DNA of 64,000 bases from Cladopsammia gracilis. Taxonomy: Eukaryota; Cnidaria; Anthozoa; Scleractinia; Dendrophylliidae. Numbering within the stretch: position 1 is the stretch's first letter; every line of letters starts with the position of its first letter. The DNA lies in assembly GCA_022457155.1 (NCBI GenBank), contig JAJGOT010000459.1:496001-560000 (forward strand), written 5' to 3'. The translations under genes were made by a program, and so were the position numbers. This document shows, in pieces, positions 35,824 through 41,809 of the stretch. The notes under the pieces are model-generated. The model saw only the letters and a list, made by a program, of their open reading frames with translations, did not search any database and was not told the origin of the DNA.

Positions 35824-38572
35824 TTCATTCACCGTTTTACAAGATGGCTGAGTGGGAAACCAATGATTGAAATAGTCGTTTTTTTTTATTTGCCCTATTG
35901 ACTTGATGTTTCTTACATCTTGTAGTAAGGGATTCCACAATACTATCGAGCCCTGCTGTGGCTAAAACTATCCTTTAGATAATTGGTGCGTGGCTTGGGC
36001 AATGTGAGTTTACCGCATGAATTTCGTAAATTTTAATTTGCGCATCGTTTATTGAATAAGTCCTGCAAGTACACTGGCGCTAATTTGTTGAGGGACTTAC
36101 AAAATGCACCACAGCATCAAAGTTTAGGGAGTAGAAATACTCACATCAGTTATTTTCATGTTATGGAAAAGACCTTAACTACTGGTAGTCTTTACCTACC
36201 TCACTCCCTAATGTATCAGTCAAATCCAAGAGTGCCCATCCTCCCCCCTTTGAGACTAGAGGTCGGCTCCATATAGTGGGAATTTGATGCAAGCTTGCCC
36301 CGTTGGGCTTCACCAAAAATGTTGGTCAGTGGCAGCAAGCTAAAGAATTTTGTAATCCATTCTTTTACAGGAATTGCTACGTGGTTCTTTGTTCCTTTAC
36401 AGTTGGAATCTCTATCTCGCAAGTTATATTAACCCTCAAAATTGCGCTCACATGAAATCACAAATTAACTGATATTCAAGTAGCGACTAATTTACACTTA
36501 AGTGGCTACTACTGATCTTGCAAGTGAGCCAAAGAAACTTTATTGCTATGCCCAGAACTAGCAAATAAATGATGGCATAACTAAATATTTTAAGTGGCTC
36601 TGCAAAAGTGAAAATTCCTCCTGTCAGTATCACAGCTAGAAGACTTTTTCTCAAGATCAAAGAATTGACAACATTGAGAACAACAGGCCTGTTATGAAAA
36701 ATCGCTCAGGAACATACTTGGGGTTACCCAATTTTAAAGCTGGACAAAAATAAATGCTTTTAGGGATGAGCAGATTTGTGTTAGCCCTGTCAATTTAAAA
36801 AGGTGTGAAACGTCATAAAATTTCCTTTAACTATTTCCTTTAACAAAGGCAAAGACACCAGCATATTTGTTACCTGCATGCACACATAGAAAACTTAAGC
36901 TATAATATCAGGACGTAACACATCGATAATTCCGATACTCGATCAAAATCGATCAAAATAGATAAACATCGATAATAATTAATCGATTAATATCGGAAAT
37001 CGATCAAAATCGATGGCCAGGTTCTTTGTGATTATCGATTTTGATCGATTTCGTTAATTAAGGTTCGATTAGTATCGATTTTGATCGATTATATCGGGGA
37101 CTGAGGAAAAGCAACTTTCAACCAATCCTGACGTGTGACGCTGAAAGAATTGCAGTCGCTTCGCCTCCCAGTTGTTTCGCTAACGGTCAGTCAGATCAGT
37201 TCGCTAACATTGATTTTAGAACAAAGAATATAACACCATCACTCCGCGAAGAATACACGTTTGCGAACTAACCTAAGACGTTCGGTAGCAAGCGGTTAGC
37301 GACACAACTTGTGATACTTTTGGGCGAATCAACCGGTTAGCCGCTAAAAGCCTTCAATGAAGTTTGTTTAACAATCTTTAATTGGTTTTAAACTCTTTGA
37401 CACTGTGAGATACTGTAAGAAAGTTGGTAAGTATGTATGCTAACTGCTTTAAAACTTGACGTTAATTACTTATAACTTCATGCTGGAAACGGTGACGCTG
37501 GTAGCGCTGATGCTCAACAACAGCAATAAAATGTGACAAACGACTTTAATAGTTGTGACTCATCTTTACTTTTTAGTATTAACTTCCCAACTTTTTTGTC
37601 CATTCACGCATAATGCATCTGAGACTGTGCAACAAAGCAGACAAAACACAAGCATAAAAAGAATAATAACAAGTTTTGAAGCAGCCCAATAGAATCAAGG
37701 TACCTGTATGAAGAAAAAACAATGAAATTTAAACGACCCCCCCTCTCCCCAGTATCCTCTCCTTTTCATATGGCGCCTCGCTCGCGCCCGATATGTACAG
37801 TATTTTTCATTCGGATGCAAACTGTTTTGGCTGCTCCACGCCATAGTAACTTCGGCCATGAAACTGATAAAGGTGCACTAGCCTGGTGGACGAGCGACTA
37901 CATTTTCGTAACGTAATGAATGGATCCGTTTTTAATGAAAATTATATTTTTGCCGAGAATCATAGCTTGCGCCTGCTTACGAAATGTGTTTCCTAAGCTA
38001 GAGTTTTACGCTTGAGGTCACCAATGTAAGGTAAGAAGCGACGGTTAACAAGCTAAGCCTGTAATAAGTCAGTGTACCCCATTCGTGACTGGTATACAGT
38101 ATTCCTGATGCCTTGATATCACTGACACTCGACACTATTGTTTCGATCAAATTGGCTTCCTGAGTATATTATTAGCGGGTGTTTTGTCGCGGTATCCTGA
38201 CAGTTTCTCAAAATCGATAGAAATCGATACCCGATGCTTAAACTACTGTGATTATCGATTATGATCGATTAATTTGCTTAATCGATTGATTATTATCGAT
38301 TAAAATCGAATAATATCGATTTATCGATTAGGTTTCCGATGATCGATTTCGATCGATGCGTTACGTCCCGATAATATGCCCACCTTGTCTACAGGAACAT
38401 TTGAACTGAGTGCAGCGATCTCAAGGCAAATCACCGGTTTAGCCTGACTAGTTAAAGTCAGAGAGCAGCCACGCACGTCCATCAAGCGCTGAAGCTCAGC
38501 CGCTTTCTTTAAAACCTCTACTGTTGTTATCCCGAGTCTTCTGGACATCTTTCGAAGAGTTTCATCCTCCAT
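20214..38572 (-). CDS. ORC6: origin recognition complex subunit 6 (six exons)
   Basis: ORC6 is the smallest subunit of the eukaryotic origin recognition complex, needed for MCM loading in the nucleus. Exons on the minus strand are 38572-38384, 34978-34815, 34117-34037, 22880-22765, 21385-21317 and 20365-20214. Together they give 771 nt, 256 residues plus stop, close to human ORC6 (252). All junction phases agree. Landmarks are RRLGITTVEVLKKAAELQRL near the N terminus, RLSGMTKKNY and KDLAVQFGC in the cyclin/TFIIB-like domain, KIKVDKTKL in the second fold, and the ORC3-binding tail REYEEWKQKII. Tyr229 there matches human Tyr232, mutated in Meier-Gorlin syndrome. Introns are 3.4, 0.7, 11.2, 1.4 and 1.0 kb and full of transposons, yet every exon is intact. 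Confidence 0.95.
21317..21385 (-). CDS. ORC6: ORC6 exon 5
   Basis: Acceptor TTCTTTTTGCAG|CTG, donor GAAG|GTTGGT. Codes AENSKTTSKRSYGLLDKVNE plus IVE. This is the variable linker between the second cyclin fold and the C-terminal tail. Confidence 0.88.
21737..21758. repeat. poly-C tract in ORC6 intron 4
   Basis: Run of about 21 C. Length is prone to sequencing error. Similar runs lie at 23423, 33931, 35668 (G), 41939 (G), 62406 and 63744. Confidence 0.8.
21885..22290. repeat. GGGGGTACTCC element, copy 1
   Basis: Begins with a G-run plus GGGGGTACTCCTGTAAT and GGCTATACGGGGATGCTCCG, and ends GAGTACCCCCC, so the termini are inverted. The interior is a degenerate array of the motif GTATATGAAAGGGTA. 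A second copy is at 27593-27935. Lies in ORC6 intron 4. Confidence 0.75.
22765..22880 (-). CDS. ORC6: ORC6 exon 4
   Basis: Acceptor GTTTAAAG|GCA, donor TCTG|GTAAGA. Codes HQKIKVDKTKLINQLATKRS and IFDSLHKKMEKI, aligning with the human KLKVDKNKM-to-IFDRLCKQLEKI segment. The entry phase completes the Lys codon split from exon 3 across an 11.2-kb intron. Confidence 0.93.
24132..24271 (+). other. candidate exon inside the 10.2-kb element, left arm
   Basis: Open frame with Arg-rich MEGERRRRRFAFRCLEMDGF and ERCYDLMFVLDADVKQ, followed by a donor-like CAA|GTAAATG at 24271-24272. It sits in about 470 bp of unique sequence between two motif arrays and has no counterpart in the right arm. The frame can also start upstream at 24045. 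Function unknown. Confidence 0.3.
24596..25676. repeat. 139-140 bp tandem repeat, about 7.7 copies
   Basis: GACTTAG marks recur at 24651, 24790, 24930, 25069, 25208, 25348, 25487 and 25626. Each unit contains ACGGCAAGAAGGCTATGAAC, GGAGGGTAGCAAATGTTGAC and inverted GATTCGACTCGAATCG blocks. Copies are almost identical, so amplification is recent. The right arm has a single diverged relative of this unit (33030-33150). Confidence 0.92.
25700..25890. repeat. GGTCGTATTAACGGGGT foldback-like repeat
   Basis: GGTCGTATTAACGGGGT and variants occur four times over 190 bp. It resembles the widespread TCCGTATTATAGAGGTG family seen at 29402-29784. Confidence 0.55.
26335..26581 (+). other. candidate plus-strand exon, unidentified
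   Basis: Open from acceptor-like CTTGCAG|ACA to donor-like ACAAT|GTAAGTGG. Encodes about 82 residues, including DFPLEITFSHQNVKKENEYS and GNSGKLVFHFKVFSKKCANK. I do not recognise it. A short plus-strand segment at 27299-27340 also has TTTGCAG and AAAG|GTAAG ends. Both are inside the 10.2-kb element. Confidence 0.3.
26672..26923. mobile_element. MITE with GGGGACTCCCATAAAAA ends
   Basis: Left GGGGACTCCCATAAAAA and right TTTTTATATGGGAGTCCCC are inverted copies. The 250-bp interior is GGTACC-rich and non-coding. Confidence 0.7.
26928..27030. mobile_element. 103-bp MITE, 18-bp perfect inverted repeats
   Basis: TAAAACGATTCAATGCTA at 26928-26945 is inverted at 27013-27030. It abuts the preceding MITE. 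Confidence 0.75.
27593..27935. repeat. GGGTCCCTATAATGGGCTAT element, copy 2
   Basis: Same family as 21885-22290: CCTATAATGGGCTATACGGG, ATGCTCCGCCC and an array of TATATGAAAGGGTAGGG / GAAAGGGGTACC motifs. Confidence 0.72.
28104..28169 (-). other. exon-like segment, unassigned
   Basis: 66 nt between AAAAAGTACAG and CCT|GTAAGTATA, phase 0 on both sides, encoding VAIAVLPFLLKSSLQDFIHF plus IP. It is not part of ORC6: the phase and sequence do not fit between exons 3 and 4. Confidence 0.2.
29402..29784. mobile_element. two tandem CAGTNGAACCTCC MITEs
   Basis: Two copies of about 190 bp share the junction GACTGTACAGTC. Each has ends ACAGTYRAACCTCCTTAAT and GAGGTTCGACTGT and repeated GTGTCCGTATTATAGAGG motifs, with TA at the borders as in Tc1/mariner-derived MITEs. 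They interrupt the LINE reverse transcriptase. Confidence 0.82.
30505..31564. other. composite insertion inside the LINE endonuclease
   Basis: The LINE frame stops near 31565 and resumes near 30505. The insertion holds a TATATATAG box (about 30833), AATAAA (about 30973) and a sharp TGGGGGAGAAGCG block, reminiscent of an LTR end. It also holds an imperfect inverted repeat at 31290-31435 with arms around TTTTTAAGAACACGAGAGAA and its complement. No gene. Confidence 0.5.
32470..32576 (-). other. candidate first exon inside the 10.2-kb element, right arm
   Basis: ATG at 32576, 35 codons, donor TCGAG|GTAAGATG. Encodes MTTNDPETTANDSEGISGAK then KSDFDRQIKARSEES, a soluble charged N terminus typical of a real first exon. 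It is transcribed away from the right terminus toward the interior and lies immediately upstream of the LINE. No downstream exon could be linked. Confidence 0.35.
33030..33640. repeat. right-arm subterminal tandem repeat, about 3 copies
   Basis: CTCGTGCACACGCTTTAAGA, GAACGAGGAAGGTTCATG and GTGTCGAACCGA recur about every 125 bp at 33200-33590. This is followed inward by ACCCTCCCTGCTTGCCGTGT, the single relative of the left arm's 139-bp unit. Confidence 0.75.
34037..34117 (-). CDS. ORC6: ORC6 exon 3
   Basis: Acceptor CTCAACCAG|GTA, donor GCAA|GTATGT. Codes YKQDFVQDVEDISHPIFVAT and ALFTACK, matching the human region ending SRPLFTSAALLSACK. The giant intronic element ends 196 bp away (33841). 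Confidence 0.93.
34815..34978 (-). CDS. ORC6: ORC6 exon 2
   Basis: Acceptor CCTTTTTAG|AAT, donor CTGAG|GTAAAA. Codes NVAIRLSGMTKKNYIHAFKT, IECLLGRQKEL and TIKDLAVQFGCMEAAKLAQQ, the best-conserved ORC6 block. Confidence 0.95.
35364..35636. mobile_element. 273-bp near-perfect hairpin element in ORC6 intron 1
   Basis: Arms 35364-35495 and 35507-35636 are inverse copies with a few mismatches around an 11-nt AT loop. Ends TTTATACATTAAGAAGAAAT. Directly followed by a G tract of about 22 (35668) and (AT)n at 35788-35820. Confidence 0.88.
35668..35690. repeat. poly-G tract
   Basis: More than 20 consecutive G, followed 100 bp later by an (AT) microsatellite (about 35788-35820). Confidence 0.85.
36430..36800. 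repeat. dispersed repeat, second copy
   Basis: Collinear with 9660-10010 (CCTGTCAGTATCACAGCTAG, AACAACAGGCCTGTTATG, TAAATGCTTTTAGGGATGAG). Lies in ORC6 intron 1. Confidence 0.65.
36909..38370. mobile_element. 1.46-kb element built of ATCGATT motifs
   Basis: Termini CRGGACGTAACRCATCGAT are inverted at the two ends and flanked by ATAATAT (36902-36908 and 38371-38377), a 7-bp target duplication. The subterminal 170-190 bp on each side are arrays of ATCGATTTTGATCGATT-like motifs. The 1.1-kb interior has no long frame but contains a consensus donor (TTGGTAAGTATG, about 37423). It sits in ORC6 intron 1, with its right duplication 5-11 nt from the 5' splice site. Confidence 0.85.
38384..38572 (-). 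CDS. ORC6: ORC6 exon 1 (start)
   Basis: Starts at ATG 38572 (MEDETLRKMSRRLGIT), 63 codons, phase 0 donor GACAAG|GTGGGC at 38383. The first Met is chosen because human ORC6 begins at the equivalent place and an E2F-like site lies just upstream. A 1.46-kb element is inserted with its flanking duplication only 5 nt into the intron. Confidence 0.93.
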
Positions 38573-38580
38573 CTTGAAAG

Positions 38581-38593
38581 TTTTCGCGGCAAA
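38581..38593 (-). promoter_or_regulatory. E2F-like site upstream of ORC6
   Basis: Minus-strand TTTGCCGCGAAAA fits the E2F consensus TTTSSCGC and lies 8 nt from the ORC6 ATG. E2F control of ORC genes in the G1/S transition is established in animals; its use here is inference. Confidence 0.5.
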
Positions 38594-39113
38594 CGAAAAG
38601 CTAGTACCCGGGATGTACTCGGTCGATAAAGACTACTAGTTCTCAGTTTTTCATCTTCTAATTGTGAACACAGGATACCCAGGCTCACAAACAGAAACCT
38701 TCACAGTGGCAAAAAACATATGCTGCCCGTTTTAGGAGCCCCTTTATGTGTTTTTCTTGCTAGTACGTGGACTTAAAGTACTATTACACGCGTCCATAAC
38801 TATTAACCAGTGTACGAACTTACTAACGTACTAATTACGAAGAAACATAAAATTCTAACTTATTAACGTACTAAAATACTAACTTGTAAGGGAATTGTAG
38901 CCAAGATAAATATTGACTTTTACGAACGTACTGCGTACTGATAGGGTAAGTGCCGTAAGTACTATAAACTTGAATTGTACGAACACTACAAGTGCCGTAT
39001 GATGAACCAATGTACGAACGTACTTTTTTAATAATTACGAACGATATGACTTGTATAATATGTCTTGTACGAACGTACTTATTATGAACGTGTGCGAACG
39101 TACTATAGGGTAA

Positions 39114-39494
39114 GTGCCGTACGTACATACATTTTATAGTACTAGTAAAACTTATAAAATCAAATCGCACATTTCTTGCGATACTTGCAACGTTATTTAT
39201 ATGATTCAATGTACTAAATGTAATATTCAATATATCGGAGAAACTAAGCGTCGCCTCAAAGACCGTTTCAATGAACATAGGCGACCCATTGTTAACACGT
39301 TTAGTTATAATCCTACTGCGGTCTCCGAACACTTCCTTGCCAGTGATCATACTCTAAAGGATCATATGATCCTTATACCCCTCGAAAAATTATATACCAA
39401 ACGTGACTCTATTAGAAAGGCTCGTGAGGCATTTCTTATTCAATTAGGTAAAACTTTAGAACCTGCAGGCCTTAACAAACGCGATGATATGTAA
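39114..39494 (+). CDS. Penelope-like element GIY-YIG endonuclease (3' fragment)
   Basis: The C-terminal part of a Penelope-like retroelement polyprotein. CDTCNVIYMIQCTKCNIQYI followed by GETKRRLKDRFNEHRR is a GIY-YIG core with the PLE-type Cys pair. VSEHFLASDH, MILIPLEKLY and RDSIRKAREAFLIQLGKTLE follow, then a stop at 39494. The reverse transcriptase half is missing, so the copy is 5'-truncated and nonautonomous. The first codons belong to the surrounding GTACGAACG array. The homologous, more broken copy is at 12372-13470 on the other strand. Confidence 0.85.
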   Translation: MPYVHTFYSTSKTYKIKSHISCDTCNVIYMIQCTKCNIQYIGETKRRLKDRFNEHRRPIVNTFSYNPTAVSEHFLASDHTLKDHMILIPLEKLYTKRDSIRKAREAFLIQLGKTLEPAGLNKRDDM

Positions 39495-39780
39495 GATTAT
39501 TATTTCCGTTTTAGTTACCTTAGAATTTTTCTATAGTTTTGAACATCACGTAGTCACTTCATGTAATTTCCGGCCACTATAAATACCATGTAAACTCGCG
39601 TTTTCCGCAATAAACCTGAAGAAGGCTGGTGTTGGCCAGCCGAAATATCGGAATCACGCCTTTACACGTTGTTTGACCAGTCCTTGCAGTATTTTCTTAT
39701 ATTTTCTTATATTTTGACTGGTCACGACCTACTGTGATCCAACGTAGCGCAAGTTTGATCGTACACGGTTCTTGCAGTGG
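39495..39780 (+). mobile_element. Penelope 3' region with hammerhead-like motif
   Basis: At 39617-39656 CCTGAAGAAGGCTGG, TGTTGG, CCAGCC and GAAATATC follow one another. This gives a CUGANGA box, a 6-bp GGCUGG/CCAGCC stem II, a GAAA box and an AUAU palindrome ending in an AUC cleavage-like triplet. Penelope elements are known to carry minimal hammerhead ribozymes. One extra A separates the box from stem II. An AATAAA lies directly before (39610-39615). Confidence 0.6.
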
Positions 39781-40649
39781 TTTTCATAACCTTAAAAAGT
39801 TACCGTACGTACTATAAACCTGAATTGTACGAACACTACAACCGTATAATGAACCAATGTACGAACGTACTTATTATGAACGTGTGCGAACGTACTATAG
39901 GGTGAGTGCCGTACGTACTATATACCAAGTATATACTTGAATTATACTAATTATAAACTAAGGTAATTGCACAAGTGCCGTATGATGACCCAATGTACGA
40001 ACGCAATAGCAAGTCCGTACCTTCCTTCGCGTACCAGTTTAAGGTACTAATACGTACTAATACTGAGTTAATTGCACAAGTACTGCACGAAGAAATGAAC
40101 GAACTATACGATGAATTTTCATGAATGTTGACTTGTACGAACGTCCCAGCATTACGAACACAAAACTTCTAACGATTTACAAACAAGCTTCGAGCTCATC
40201 CATTTGTCCAATCTAGTTTGTTTGGATGTTTGGGCGTGCTCTTAGGAAAAAAATTACTATTCTCTTGCGAGAGTTTTGTATTAGCCCTGGGTAGCGGAAA
40301 CGACGCAGCTGAAGTTTTAGCGGTCGAAACTCGCGTTTCGCGCGCGACTGTATATCCTCCTTCCCGCTCCGCTAATCAGTAACGCCTGTTATTCAAGCTG
40401 ATTTAAAAATGACTGATTCATTATTAAAAAACATGTTCAATGGCTAGTCGCCTTTTTTCATGCCGTTTTTTTTTCCTTTTTTCTTTGTGACGAATTAAAT
40501 TCTTACTGGCGATCTCTTGACCCTACATAATCAACACACACTGTAACGAGGATTGAGACGAAATCAGTGTTTGCAAGCCAGCCCCGAGATAGCTATAGAG
40601 CTATTTCGAAAACACCTGGAAGAGGGTTTTGAAGGGGTGTCAGTAAAAC

Positions 40650-40788
40650 GCGGGGTCGGGGTCGGGGCCGGGGCCGGGGCCGGGGTCGGGGTCGGGGTCG
40701 GGGCCGGAGCCGGGGTCGGGGCCGGGGTCGGGGTCGGGGTCGGGGCCGGGGCCGGGGCCGGGGCCGGGGTCGGGGTCGGGGTCGGGGC

Positions 40789-40835
<47 letters not shown>

Positions 40836-40986
40836 CCGGGGCCGGGGCCGGGGCCGGGGTCAGGGTCGGGGCCAGGGTCGGGTCCGGGTCCGGGGCCGGG
40901 GCCGGGGCCGGGGCCGGAGCCGGGGCCGGGGCCGGGGCCAGGGCCGGGGTCGGGGCCGGGGCCGGGGCCGGGGCCGGGGCCGGGGC

Positions 40987-41081
<95 letters not shown>

Positions 41082-41290
41082 CCGGGGTGGGGCCGGGGCC
41101 GGGGCCGGGGCCGGGGTCGGGGTTGGGGTCGGGGTTGGGGTCGGGTTCGGGGCCGGGGCCGGGGTCGGGGCCGGGGTCGGGGCTGGGGTCGGGGCCGGGG
41201 TCGGGGCCGGGGTGGGGCCGGGGCCGGGGCCGGGGCCGGGGCCGGGGCCGGGGCCGGGGCCGGGGCCGGGGCCGGGGCCGGGGCCGGGGC

Positions 41291-41331
<41 letters not shown>

Positions 41332-41408
41332 CCGGGGCCGGGGTCGGGGTCGGGGCTGGGGTCGGGGCCGGGGTCGGGGCTGGGGTCGGGGCCGGGGTCG
41401 GGGTGGGA
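40650..41408 (+). repeat. (GGGGTC/GGGGCC)n hexanucleotide tract
   Basis: About 760 bp of near-pure hexanucleotide on the plus strand, mixing GGGGTC and GGGGCC with rare GGGGTT, GGGGCT, GGGGTG or GGGTCC units. The right end passes into ATTAGGTCTAGG repeats. Runs of four G every 6 nt predict G-quadruplexes. The long Gly-Val/Gly-Ala frame and the Pro-rich frame on the other strand are products of the repeat and not genes. Confidence 0.97.
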
Positions 41409-41562
41409 TTAGGTCTAGGATTAGGTCTAGGATTAGAACTTTATTATTCGACATAGCATCAAAACGAGTGAAAATATGACACGTTATTACACTCTTCTGA
41501 CCGCGCGTTAGGAAAAACAGTTTCAAAAACTTAGTTTCAGGAGAAGATTACTGTCGTATAGA

Positions 41563-41700
41563 GCAGTTTTCAATTGAGTGTCGAAAGTAATTACACAGTT
41601 GCTTTGTTTTTGCATTGCTACGCTTTGTGATTGGCTAAAAACTCTCGCGCCACTTTCTCGACCAATCAGAAGAAACGGCTTGTTCAGGTCTGGAAGCCAG
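41563..41700. mobile_element. half copy of the AGAGCAGTTTTCAATTGAGTG MITE
   Basis: Left end and left half of the element that is complete at 44828-45108: AGAGCAGTTTTCAATTGAGT, TGCTACGCTTTGTGATTGGC, CTCGCGCCACTTTCTCGACC. The right terminus is missing. Confidence 0.78.
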
Positions 41701-41809
41701 ATTCGATCGTTCTCATCGGTTTGTTACGTTGATCGTGCAATTTGTTTGGTCACAATATTTGGGGACACCACTTTTTTATAAGCTTTTCTTTGCAAAAACT
41801 AAAAATGAG

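Larger units (their letters stand above)
38760..40160. repeat. GTACGAACGTAC motif array
   Basis: About 1.4 kb with dozens of degenerate GTACGAACGTACTT, GTGCCGTACGTACTATA and AATGTACGAACGTACT motifs in both orientations. Blocks such as GTGTGCGAACGTACTATAGGG occur twice (39090 and 39883). It is interrupted by a Penelope fragment at about 39140-39780. Clear outer inverted ends are not visible. It begins about 190 bp upstream of the ORC6 start codon. Confidence 0.8.

Noticed and set aside
40553..41526. Frames of about 300 codons on both strands (Gly-Val/Gly-Ala rich and Pro rich)
   Set aside because: They are translations of the hexanucleotide tract. Any frame of GGGGYC repeats is open, and the flanks have no gene signals.
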